NCBI GenBank assembly: GCA_021286925.1
Contig: JAJTBL010000009.1
Span: 1 to 16,343, forward strand
Source of the DNA: Spirochaetia bacterium
GTDB lineage: Bacteria; Spirochaetota; Spirochaetia; Treponematales; Rectinemataceae
DNA length: 16,343 nucleotides
Reading direction: 5' to 3'
The position numbers were made by a program, and so were the translations under genes. The notes under the pieces are model-generated. The model was not told where the DNA came from. It saw only the letters and a program-made list of their open reading frames with translations, and did no database searches. Positions 6,429 through 14,036 of the stretch are shown here, one piece after another (position 1 is the stretch's first letter; each line of letters opens with the position of its first letter).

Positions 6429-7182
6429 ATTCAGACTGCTGAAAACAGGCTTTCACAATGCGTTTTTCAATATGGGCTTGGATGAGGCGATCCTTGAGTC
6501 GGTCGCTGAAGAACGGGTTCCGCCAACCCTCAGGTTCTATGGCTGGGAGCCGCACGCAATTTCCATCGGCTATTTCCAGGGCATCCATGAAGAAGTCAAT
6601 CTGGAAGCCTGCCGTGAAAAAAAAGTTGATGTTGTCAGACGAATTACCGGCGGCGGCGCAGTCTTTCATGCCGCCGAAGTAACCTACAGCATCGTTATTC
6701 CGGAAAGCCATCCGCTGTCGCGCCCATCAATTCTGGACTCATACCGCCTTCTTTGCTCAGGCATCATAGAAGGCTTATCGCGGCTCGGCATCGAAGCTGA
6801 ATTCGCGCCGATCAACGATATTATCGCGGGCGGCAGAAAAATCTCCGGCAACGCCCAGACACGGAAGAAAAACTGCATTCTCCAGCATGGCACAATCCTG
6901 CTTTCGGTGGATGTTGACACCATGTTCAGCCTCCTCAAGGTTCCGCAGGAAAAGGCCAGGGGCAAGCTGATTCAGGAAGTCAAAGCGCGGGTGACCAGCA
7001 TCGAAAATCTGCTGGGAAAATCAATTGGTTTCGACGAGACTGCACGGGCGCTTGAGCAAGGCTTTTCGAGCGCTCTGGATCTTTCGCTTTCCGAAGCTGA
7101 ACCGACGGAAGCAGAAACTATCGCCGCGGCTCGCATCTCTGCCGAAAAATTCTCTTCCCCCGCATGGACGTTCAAGCGCTGA
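6418..7182 (+). CDS. lplA: Lipoate-protein ligase catalytic domain (LplA/LipM-like, BPL/LPL fold)
   Basis: Predicted to attach lipoate or octanoate to the lysine of lipoyl domains. The 254-residue protein has the BPL/LplA/LipB fold motifs: RFYGWEPHAISIGYFQ (39-54), RRITGGGAVFH (74-84), TYSIVIP, NDIIAGGRKISGNAQTR (133-149, candidate lysine Lys141) and ILQHGTILL (154-162). Overall it resembles the LipM octanoyltransferase, but the LipM catalytic Cys region before GRK is replaced by an Asn-Asp motif as in ligases. The C-terminal accessory domain is absent from this chain and supplied by the preceding gene. I chose ATG 6418, which has GAGGAG eight bases upstream; a GTG at 6409 overlaps that SD. 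An octanoyltransferase role is the main alternative. Confidence 0.82.
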   Translation: MAYEFRLLKTGFHNAFFNMGLDEAILESVAEERVPPTLRFYGWEPHAISIGYFQGIHEEVNLEACREKKVDVVRRITGGGAVFHAAEVTYSIVIPESHPLSRPSILDSYRLLCSGIIEGLSRLGIEAEFAPINDIIAGGRKISGNAQTRKKNCILQHGTILLSVDVDTMFSLLKVPQEKARGKLIQEVKARVTSIENLLGKSIGFDETARALEQGFSSALDLSLSEAEPTEAETIAAARISAEKFSSPAWTFKR

Positions 7183-7835
7183 TTCCCCTGCACTGTCCGC
7201 TGTGCGCGCAGGAAATGGAGCTGCTCAACTTTCCCATTCGCGGCAGAGACCGCTGGTATCATCGATGCCGCTCCTGCGGCTTCATATACCTGGCGCCCGC
7301 TCATCATCTTTCCGCTGAAGCTGAAAAAGAGCGCTATCTCCAGCACCAAAATTCGAATGACAACGGCTATCGGGATTATCTCGGAACTTTCATTGAGGCG
7401 GCTGTCATTCCCCATCTGAAGCCCGGCGCGGAAATCCTGGATTTCGGTTCAGGCCCGGTACCTGCGCTCACAAGCCTGCTAAACTCGCAAGGGTTTTCCT
7501 GCCACACCTTTGATCCCTATTTTTCTCCCGCCCCCGCATGGCAGAGCCGCTCCTATGACGCGGTCATACTCCATGAAGTAGCTGAGCATCTTGCGGATCC
7601 GGCGGCCGTCTTTACGGCGGCAGGCGCCTGTATTCGGAACGGCGGATTTTTTATGATCCGGACCCGATTTCTTGAAAGCTGTGCCGATTTTGCCTCGTGG
7701 TGGTACCGGATGGATGCAACCCATATCAGTTTCTATACTGAGATCGGTTTGCGGCAGTTCATGGCATCGCAGGGCTTTTCTCAGATTCTGTTCCGGACTC
7801 CGGACATCGCGGTCTTCCAAAAAAAGGCGCACTGA
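7164..7835 (+). CDS. Class I SAM-dependent methyltransferase with N-terminal zinc ribbon
   Basis: A 223-residue protein. Cys11, Cys14, Cys35 and Cys38 (CPLC and CRSC) form a likely zinc ribbon. The class I methyltransferase fold follows from about residue 85, with SAM-binding motif I ILDFGSGPVP (91-100), the motif-II acidic residue in HTFDPYF (114-120) and LHEVAEHL as a motif-IV region. It resembles the Methyltransf_23 group; the substrate cannot be told. It overlaps the ligase gene by 19 bases and has no SD of its own, so its translation probably depends on the upstream genes. It is the last gene of the lipoate operon, and a link to lipoate metabolism is inference from position. Confidence 0.8.
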   Translation: MDVQALIPLHCPLCAQEMELLNFPIRGRDRWYHRCRSCGFIYLAPAHHLSAEAEKERYLQHQNSNDNGYRDYLGTFIEAAVIPHLKPGAEILDFGSGPVPALTSLLNSQGFSCHTFDPYFSPAPAWQSRSYDAVILHEVAEHLADPAAVFTAAGACIRNGGFFMIRTRFLESCADFASWWYRMDATHISFYTEIGLRQFMASQGFSQILFRTPDIAVFQKKAH

Positions 7836-7837
7836 CG

Positions 7838-7867
7838 CCTGGGGCTCTCAAAACCAACCAGGTTTTT
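7838..7867 (+). terminator. Possible weak terminator after the lipoate operon
   Basis: CCTGG (7838-7842) can pair with CCAGG (7858-7862), which is followed by five T. An alternative, AT-rich hairpin AAAACC/GGTTTT uses the same stretch. Both stems are short. A stop is expected here because a fresh promoter for the kinase gene follows, but the evidence is thin. Confidence 0.3.
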
Positions 7868-7880
7868 CAATTTTCTTAGC

Positions 7881-7908
7881 TTGACTGGCATACTTTTTGG
7901 ATTACACT
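7881..7908 (+). promoter_or_regulatory. Predicted sigma70-type promoter of the signalling cluster
   Basis: TTGACT (7881-7886) and TACACT (7903-7908) are separated by 16 bases. Transcription would start near 7915, giving a leader of about 28 bases with the AGGAG site of the kinase gene. Confidence 0.55.
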
Positions 7909-7942
7909 GGATATATGTTCGAAATAGCATGAGGAGTCAGCG

Positions 7943-9637
7943 ATGGTACTGTCCATCATCCAGAACATCTCCATCATCATCGCCGCGGAAGTCCTGTACC
8001 ATTTTCTCTCGAAATCTTTTTCGGGCAAAGCCTACCTCATTTCAATTCTGAACGGAATTCTTTTCGGTTTGACGGCTGTCCTTGCCATGATGACGCCCTT
8101 CCGCTTTGAATCAGGCATCATCTATGACGGCAGAACCATCGTTATCGGCATAGCGACACTCTTCGGCGGCCCGCTCACCGGCAGTATGGCTTCCGCGATT
8201 GCCGCAAGCTATCGGATTTTTATTGTCGGCGGATCAGGATATCTCGCAGGCGTCCTGAGCATTCTTGAAGCCTTTGTCATTGGGGCGATTTTCAACCGAA
8301 TCAGAAAGCATTCAAAACCATCGCAGGAACTGCTCCTTGTGATTGCCTCGGCACTGCTTATCCATATTTTCATGCTCCTGGCTCAGCTGTTTCTTCCGAA
8401 TGAGCGCTGGCGGCTGGTTCTGCCGGTTATCGCACCGGTCGTTCTGACTATCTATCCAATCGGATTTATTCTCGTCAGCGCCCTGTTCATCGAGGCTGAA
8501 AAAAGCGCCAGGGTCCAGGAGAAACTGCAAGAGTCCGAAGAGCGATACCGGAAGATTTTCAACAACCATCACACGGTCATGCTCATCATCGATCCGCAGA
8601 GCGGGGCTGTCATCGACGCAAACCCGGCGGCCGAAGCCTATTACGGCTATTCCCGCGAAGCACTCTGCAGCATGAACATCACGGATATTAACACATTGAA
8701 TCCCGAAGAAGTGAAACAGGGGATGGCCCGGGCAAAACAGTTTCGGAAAAATGCCTTTCAGTTCAGGCATCGCCTCGCTTCAGGGGAAATTCGGGATGTG
8801 GAAGTATTTTCAGGCCCGATTGATTTCTCAGGAAAGGAATATTTGTATTCGATTGTACACGACATCAGCGAAAAAATGGAAGCCGAGCGCAAAATTGCAG
8901 AAATCAACGAAAATCTCGAAAAGATCGTTGCAAAGCGGACAGAAGCGCTGGAAGCTGCGAACCGGGAGCTGGAATCCTTTGCCTATTCGGTTTCCCATGA
9001 TTTGCGCGCTCCCCTGCGCGCAATTGAAGGTTTTTTCGGATTTCTGATGCAGGAGATAGCGGAAATAAATCCTTCGCTGTCTGACAACGCCCGGCATTAC
9101 CAGGAACGGATCAGATTCAATATCACAAAAATGAATCTCCTGATAGACGACCTTTTAAACCTCTCCAGAATCGGTACACAGGAACTCTCTTTGCAATCGG
9201 TAGATATGAGCGAGCTTGCCAGAGAAGTTGCCAACGAACTGCTGTCCGAAAATCCAGGAAGAAGGGCAGCAATTACTATAGACCCAGCTATGACATGCAT
9301 CGCTGATAAAGCGCTGCTCAAAGTGGCCCTGACCAATCTTTTTTCCAACGCGCTCAAATACACATCCACGGTCATTCAGCCATCCATTCGTTTTTCAAGT
9401 ATGGACAAGGACAATGAGCGGGTATATTTTATCAAGGATAACGGCATTGGATTTGATATGCAGTATGCAGGCAAGCTCTTTACTCCATTTCAGAAACTGC
9501 ATTCTGACAAACGATATCCCGGCACGGGAATCGGATTAAGCATCGTGCGGCGTGTTATTTCAAAGCATGGCGGCAAAATCTGGGCAGAAGCAGTTCCTGA
9601 CAAGGGCGCGACTTTCTACTTTACCCTGGGAGGCTGA
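7943..9637 (+). CDS. Membrane histidine kinase: 5TM-LYT, PAS, HisKA, HATPase
   Basis: Sensor kinase of 564 residues. Residues 1 to about 185 are hydrophobic and match the 5TMR_LYT sensor (GIIYDGRTIVIGIATLFGGP, then YRIFIVGGSGYLAGVLSILE), known from LytS-like sensors. A PAS domain covers about 195-306 (ERYRKIFNN, VIDANPAAEAYYGYSRE). A coiled coil leads to HisKA with phosphoacceptor His352 in SVSHDLRAPLR. The ATPase domain has an N box (NLFSNALKYTS), a G1 box (DNGIGFDMQ) and a G2 box (GTGIGLSIVRRVISKHGG), so the kinase looks active. The kinase core is of the bacteriophytochrome/Rcp1-partner type, but no GAF-PHY chromophore domain is present. The ATG has AGGAG seven bases upstream. The next gene begins one base after its stop. 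The signal is unknown. Confidence 0.93.
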   Translation: MVLSIIQNISIIIAAEVLYHFLSKSFSGKAYLISILNGILFGLTAVLAMMTPFRFESGIIYDGRTIVIGIATLFGGPLTGSMASAIAASYRIFIVGGSGYLAGVLSILEAFVIGAIFNRIRKHSKPSQELLLVIASALLIHIFMLLAQLFLPNERWRLVLPVIAPVVLTIYPIGFILVSALFIEAEKSARVQEKLQESEERYRKIFNNHHTVMLIIDPQSGAVIDANPAAEAYYGYSREALCSMNITDINTLNPEEVKQGMARAKQFRKNAFQFRHRLASGEIRDVEVFSGPIDFSGKEYLYSIVHDISEKMEAERKIAEINENLEKIVAKRTEALEAANRELESFAYSVSHDLRAPLRAIEGFFGFLMQEIAEINPSLSDNARHYQERIRFNITKMNLLIDDLLNLSRIGTQELSLQSVDMSELAREVANELLSENPGRRAAITIDPAMTCIADKALLKVALTNLFSNALKYTSTVIQPSIRFSSMDKDNERVYFIKDNGIGFDMQYAGKLFTPFQKLHSDKRYPGTGIGLSIVRRVISKHGGKIWAEAVPDKGATFYFTLGG

Positions 9638-9638
9638 T

Positions 9639-10112
9639 GTGAACGGAATCGGTGAGTTTCAGACTATTCTCCTTGTTGAGGACAACCCCGATGATGAAGA
9701 GCTGACACTCCTGGCCTTTAAAAACAACCATATCGCCAACTCCATCATCGTAGTCCATGATGGGGCGGAGGCGCTGGATTTTATGTTCCGGAGAAAGGCT
9801 TACGCCAACCGTGATGTCAGAACAACACCGCGGCTTGTCCTTCTCGACCTGAAATTGCCCAAACTGAGCGGATTCGATGTCTTGCAAGAACTCAGAAACA
9901 ATGATATGACTCGGTTTCTGCCAGTAGTAATCCTGACCACATCCAACCAGGATGAGGATATCATCAATTCGTATAAATTCGGGGCCAACAGCTTTATCCG
10001 CAAACCTGTTGAATTCAGCAAATTCAACGAAGCGATAAAGGCTCTGGGAATGTACTGGCTTGTCTTGAATGAGGTGCCTCTCTCGACCAAACCATCCCTC
10101 ATAAAAGGTTAA
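9639..10112 (+). CDS. Rcp1-like single-domain response regulator
   Basis: A 157-residue CheY-like receiver without an output domain. ILLVEDNPDDEE holds the acidic pocket (Glu14, Asp15). Asp70 in LVLLDLKLP is the phosphoacceptor, the TTS at 100-102 contains the conserved Thr/Ser and Lys122 is in GANSFIRKP. The insert with EALDFMFRRKAYANRD and the end ALGMYWLVLNEVPL are marks of the Rcp1 family, regulators that partner phytochrome-type kinases. The start is GTG at 9639, one base after the kinase stop, with GGGAGG upstream; a longer reading back to 9552 only overlaps the kinase. It most likely passes phosphate from the preceding kinase, either as a phosphate sink or to the next protein. Confidence 0.92.
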   Translation: MNGIGEFQTILLVEDNPDDEELTLLAFKNNHIANSIIVVHDGAEALDFMFRRKAYANRDVRTTPRLVLLDLKLPKLSGFDVLQELRNNDMTRFLPVVILTTSNQDEDIINSYKFGANSFIRKPVEFSKFNEAIKALGMYWLVLNEVPLSTKPSLIKG

Positions 10113-12334
10113 TGATGACGGAACCACAGCAGAACAGAACCAGACAAGGATTGAACATCCTCATAATTGACGACAACGAAGACGATGCGGCATTGATGGA
10201 ATTCGCTCTGCGAAAAAAGTGGCCCGATGCGCACTGTACCATGGTCGATTCCCGCGAAGCCATGCTTGCAGCACTTAACGAAGATTGCCAATTCGATCTT
10301 GTCATATCAGACTGGTCGCTTCCGCAATTCTCGGGCTTGGACGCACTGAAAATGCTGAAACGCAAAGGCGTCGATGCTCCCTTTATTCTCGTCTCCGGCA
10401 AAATCGGCGAGGAGAGCGCTGTTCAGGCAATCAGGGAAGGTACTTATGATTATGTTCTGAAAAACAATCTGACAAGGCTTCCCATCGCCGCGGAGCACGC
10501 CCTGCAAAACAAAGCCCGGGAAAAAGCGGAGCAAAAGCTGGTTGAGCAACTGCACCTCCAGGCTACCGGCCTGAAAGCCATTCCCATTGCCATCGCAATA
10601 CTCTCGTCAGACGGCATTATCGAATCAGTCAACCCCGCGTTTAAAAACCTGACAGGATATGCGCCGGAAGAAGTGATCGGCCGCTCTGTTTCAGAATTCT
10701 GCTATTCCGGGTTCTGTATGGCGGATTTTCAAACCTGGAAGGGCAGTGATATCAAAACTGCAAGAGAGATAGAACGAAGAAAGGACGGAAGCCTCTATCT
10801 TGAAGAACGCACCATCTGCCCAGTTTACAATGATGCCAATCAGTTGACACATTTTATTGCTGCCAAAACCGATGTGACGGCGGAAGAGCAGAGAAAACGG
10901 CACAATGAACTGGAATTGTTGTATGCAACGATCAGCGCGCAGGCGAGCAACAGCTCCTTGCTGATCAAGCGGACACTCAGTTTTATTGCGGAACAATTCC
11001 CCGCCTCCGAACCAGGTTTTAACGTATACGCCAGCAATCATGAAACCCTTAAAACTACCTGGTATGGGACACCTCACGAAAAAGACGACCATCTGTTTAC
11101 CTACGAAATCCATTTTTTCGATCAGTCTTTCGGAAAACTGGTCATCGGCTATTCCCCAGTCTCCGCACTGCAAGAATTCGAGCTTTATGCCGCCATTGCA
11201 AAAGCCTTTGAATCAGCTTTGCTCAAGCTGGCGGCCAAAGAGCGGGTGGAAAGCCAAATCAAAAAAATCTCCTTCCTCAGCTATATCACCAAATCCATCA
11301 ACTCCGTCTTTGACGCTGATTTAATGCTCGGGAATATTCTGAAACAATCGGCAAAACTGCTCGATGCGGACACAATGGCGCTTTATCTGTACAACAAGGA
11401 AACCAAGGACTATGTCTGCCGCGCTCACTATGGCTTTAAAAGCATCAATATCACCGGTGTTCATATAGCGCCCGGACAGCCCTATGTTGGAACTGCAGCC
11501 AGCGAACAGCAATTCATCTCGTGCTATGCATTCGACAATCTGACAGATCAGGAACAATTTCTTTCGCTCATCAAAGAGGAAAAATTTCTGTCACAGCATT
11601 GCGCTCCGATTGTGGTCGGCGGCGTAACGCTTGGCGTTCTGGAAGTTTTTCAAAGAAAGGAATTTACTCTCTCCGATGAATGGGTTGCGCTGCTCGATGC
11701 CATAGCCATGCAGACAGGCGCAGCGCTGGAATACAATACTGTATTTCTGGAATTGCAAAGCGTCTATCGGACTCTTGAAAACTCCTATGAAGCCACGATC
11801 GAGGGCTGGTCTTCAGCTATGGACTTGCGGGACCAGGAAACTGAAGGCCACTCGAAGCGCGTGACATCGCTGACAGTGGCTTTCGCAACCAGGCTGGGGT
11901 TCAGCCAGGATGACATCGTTCGGGCAAAGCGCGGTGCCCTCTTGCACGATATCGGAAAGATCGGCATTCCGGACAGTATTCTTCGGAAAAACGGCCCCTT
12001 GACCGAAGAAGAATGGGCAATCATGAAAGAACATCCCTCCAAAGCCTACGGGATGCTCCATCGGATTCCATACCTCCGGAACTGTCTCGATATCCCCTTG
12101 TGTCACCATGAAAAATGGGATGGAACCGGTTATCCGCAGGGGCTCAAAGGTGAAAAAATTCCTCTGGCAGCCCGCATGTTCGCCCTGATAGATGTCTATG
12201 ACGCACTGACTTCGGATAGGCCCTATCGGAAAGCATGGACCAAAGAAAAAGCATTGGAATACATTCGCGAACAGGCCGGCAAGCATTTTGATCCAAACCT
12301 CACGGAAGCATTCATTGCCTTAATCAAAGCTTGA
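10112..12334 (+). CDS. Response regulator with PAS, GAF and HD-GYP domains (predicted c-di-GMP phosphodiesterase)
   Basis: A 740-residue protein. A receiver comes first (about 14-130: Asp20/Asp21, phospho-Asp67 in ISDWSLP, Lys117). PAS follows (about 150-265: VNPAFKNLTGYAPEEVIGRS), then an unrecognised 110-residue region, a GAF domain (about 390-545) and HD-GYP (about 558-740). The HD-GYP catalytic residues look intact: His580, HDIGKIGIPD (His612, Asp613) and HHEKWDGTGYP (665-675). HD-GYP enzymes hydrolyse c-di-GMP to pGpG or GMP. No membrane segment is seen. The ATG overlaps the preceding TAA by one base. A second ATG three bases on has better spacing to AAGG, so the true start is one of these two. 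The gene follows the kinase and Rcp1-like genes without a gap, so it is likely one output of that pathway. Confidence 0.93.
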   Translation: MMTEPQQNRTRQGLNILIIDDNEDDAALMEFALRKKWPDAHCTMVDSREAMLAALNEDCQFDLVISDWSLPQFSGLDALKMLKRKGVDAPFILVSGKIGEESAVQAIREGTYDYVLKNNLTRLPIAAEHALQNKAREKAEQKLVEQLHLQATGLKAIPIAIAILSSDGIIESVNPAFKNLTGYAPEEVIGRSVSEFCYSGFCMADFQTWKGSDIKTAREIERRKDGSLYLEERTICPVYNDANQLTHFIAAKTDVTAEEQRKRHNELELLYATISAQASNSSLLIKRTLSFIAEQFPASEPGFNVYASNHETLKTTWYGTPHEKDDHLFTYEIHFFDQSFGKLVIGYSPVSALQEFELYAAIAKAFESALLKLAAKERVESQIKKISFLSYITKSINSVFDADLMLGNILKQSAKLLDADTMALYLYNKETKDYVCRAHYGFKSINITGVHIAPGQPYVGTAASEQQFISCYAFDNLTDQEQFLSLIKEEKFLSQHCAPIVVGGVTLGVLEVFQRKEFTLSDEWVALLDAIAMQTGAALEYNTVFLELQSVYRTLENSYEATIEGWSSAMDLRDQETEGHSKRVTSLTVAFATRLGFSQDDIVRAKRGALLHDIGKIGIPDSILRKNGPLTEEEWAIMKEHPSKAYGMLHRIPYLRNCLDIPLCHHEKWDGTGYPQGLKGEKIPLAARMFALIDVYDALTSDRPYRKAWTKEKALEYIREQAGKHFDPNLTEAFIALIKA

Positions 12335-12339
12335 AGCAC

Positions 12340-13938
12340 ATGAGCAGCAACGAATCCCCAGCGCTGGCAAAAGCCCGAAAACAGAAAACGCGCATCGAGA
12401 TATACAGCCTCAGCCTGCTGACGGGCATCCTTGCAGGCCTCGTGGTGGTTGCCTATTGGTTTGCCATCAGCGCGGCGGAAGAAGGCCGCGCCAGTTTTCT
12501 CCAGCTCCATCGAACATCCCTTCCGCATCTGGCTGCTTTCTTTTTCGTGCTGGCCTGCGCCGGAGCCGCTGCCTTTTTCATGACACGGGCAAGGCCTTTG
12601 ATAAAAGGCTCGGGGATACCCCAGGTAAAAGCCTTTCTCCTGCGCAGAGTTAATTTTGACTGGAAACGGGAATTGCCCTTCAAATTTACAGGCGGCGTGC
12701 TGGCGCTCGGCGCGGGGCTCTCCCTCGGGAGGGAAGGTCCCTCCATTCAACTGGGTGCGCTCACCGGAAAAGCCGTGGAAGAAATCGCCCACAAGCCCGA
12801 ATACCAGCGATACCTTATCACTGCCGGCGCCGCTGCCGGTATATCCGCGGCGTTCAACGCGCCATTAGCAGCAGTGCTGTTCTGTGTCGAGGAACTGCAC
12901 AGAAACATTTCCCCCGTCATGCTCACCAGCGCACTGATCGCATCCTTTTCAGCGAATCTCATCATGTGGATTTTTGCGGGAAATGCACCGATTTTCGGCA
13001 TTGAACTGATCAATGTTTTGCCGATTAGCCTCTATGTGCCTGCCATTCTGGCAATCGGCATTGTTACTGGAATTTTAGGGGCTCTTTTCAATCACGGACT
13101 TATCAGGACTGGCGAGTGGTACAAAAAGCTGCTTCCCCAAAACGTGACAGGCATGATGCTGGCTTTTCTTGTTGGAGGGCTGGTCTGCATCCTGCTTCCC
13201 GAAATCACTGGCGGCGGCAACTCGCTGATCAATCAACTCAACCTGGACAGCTTCACGTTCGTGACGCTCATTATCCTGCTGGCCGCGAAATTCGGCTTTA
13301 CCCTCTTTTCCTATGCTTCAGGGGCTCCGGGCGGAATTTTTCTGCCCATGCTCGCGCTCGGCGCGCTCATCGGTTCCATAGCAAACCGCGCCTTTGTCTT
13401 TTTCAATCTGCCAGATGGCTATCTTCCCAATTATCTTCTGTTGGGCATGGCGGGATTTTTTGTCGCGGTTGTTCGCGCACCGATCACGGGAGCGGTTCTC
13501 ATAACGGAGATGGCAGGCAGTTTTTCTCACTTTCCAGCCTTTATTTTTGTTTCCGTGCTGGCTTCGCTGACCGCCAGCCTCCTGAAAACGCCCCCTATTT
13601 ATGACATGCTGCTCGCAAAGATACCTGCTTCATCGCAGAACGAAGCCCATGTGTCTTCAGCCGAAGCAGCTGAACCGGTTGTCCTCCACATTCCGCTGCA
13701 GGAAGGCTGTCTTTACACCGATTGCGCAGGCATATCTGCCCATTTGCCTGCGCCCGCCATATTGAGCGGTATTCTCCGTGGCGAGGACGAATTATTTCCC
13801 GAACCCGATCTGAAAATTCATGCAGGAGACATCGCGCTCGTCCTCGTACCCCGATATCGAGCGCATCAATTGAAAGAAAGCCTATTGGAGCTTGGGAAAT
13901 CCGCAGCATTCTGTCCTGACAGCGATGAAGAAATCTGA
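12340..13938 (+). CDS. ClC-type H+/Cl- exchanger with C-terminal RCK_C/TrkA-C-like domain
   Basis: Polytopic inner-membrane anion transporter of 532 residues. ClC signatures are GSGIPQ (90-95), GREGPS (130-135, gating Glu132) and GGIFLP (331-336). Tyr421 in PPIYDMLL matches the inner-gate Tyr445 of E. coli ClcA. Glu185 in CVEELH aligns with ClcA Glu203, the internal proton glutamate, so a proton-coupled exchanger is more likely than a channel. Residues from about 440 to 525 are soluble and resemble an RCK_C/TrkA-C regulatory domain (HAGDIALVLVPRYRAHQLKE). I chose ATG 12340. A TTG at 12331 would give a TTGA overlap with the HD-GYP stop; neither start has a clear SD. Position at the end of the signalling cluster suggests co-transcription. 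Confidence 0.9.
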   Translation: MSSNESPALAKARKQKTRIEIYSLSLLTGILAGLVVVAYWFAISAAEEGRASFLQLHRTSLPHLAAFFFVLACAGAAAFFMTRARPLIKGSGIPQVKAFLLRRVNFDWKRELPFKFTGGVLALGAGLSLGREGPSIQLGALTGKAVEEIAHKPEYQRYLITAGAAAGISAAFNAPLAAVLFCVEELHRNISPVMLTSALIASFSANLIMWIFAGNAPIFGIELINVLPISLYVPAILAIGIVTGILGALFNHGLIRTGEWYKKLLPQNVTGMMLAFLVGGLVCILLPEITGGGNSLINQLNLDSFTFVTLIILLAAKFGFTLFSYASGAPGGIFLPMLALGALIGSIANRAFVFFNLPDGYLPNYLLLGMAGFFVAVVRAPITGAVLITEMAGSFSHFPAFIFVSVLASLTASLLKTPPIYDMLLAKIPASSQNEAHVSSAEAAEPVVLHIPLQEGCLYTDCAGISAHLPAPAILSGILRGEDELFPEPDLKIHAGDIALVLVPRYRAHQLKESLLELGKSAAFCPDSDEEI

Positions 13939-13953
13939 TGCGTCTTCAATATC

Positions 13954-13982
13954 TTGCAATTTCCTGAGTTCTGCGCTATAGA
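13954..13982 (+). promoter_or_regulatory. Predicted promoter of the queuosine-precursor transporter gene
   Basis: TTGCAA (13954-13959) and TATAGA (13977-13982) are separated by 17 bases. The transcript would start near 13989, leaving a leader of about 48 bases before the ATG at 14037. I looked for a preQ1 riboswitch in this leader and saw no convincing one. Confidence 0.55.
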
Positions 13983-14036
13983 ATAGCCTCTTTTCAGTAT
14001 TGCTGCGTATTAAAACACCCAGGGACGAGGTTTTGC

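Noticed and set aside
9552..9638. Longer start for the Rcp1-like regulator inside the kinase gene
   Set aside because: The extra 29 residues are kinase sequence in another frame; GTG 9639 has GGGAGG upstream.
13983..14036. preQ1 riboswitch before the queuosine-precursor transporter
   Set aside because: No preQ1-type stem-loop with an A-rich tail pairing into it could be drawn in the leader.
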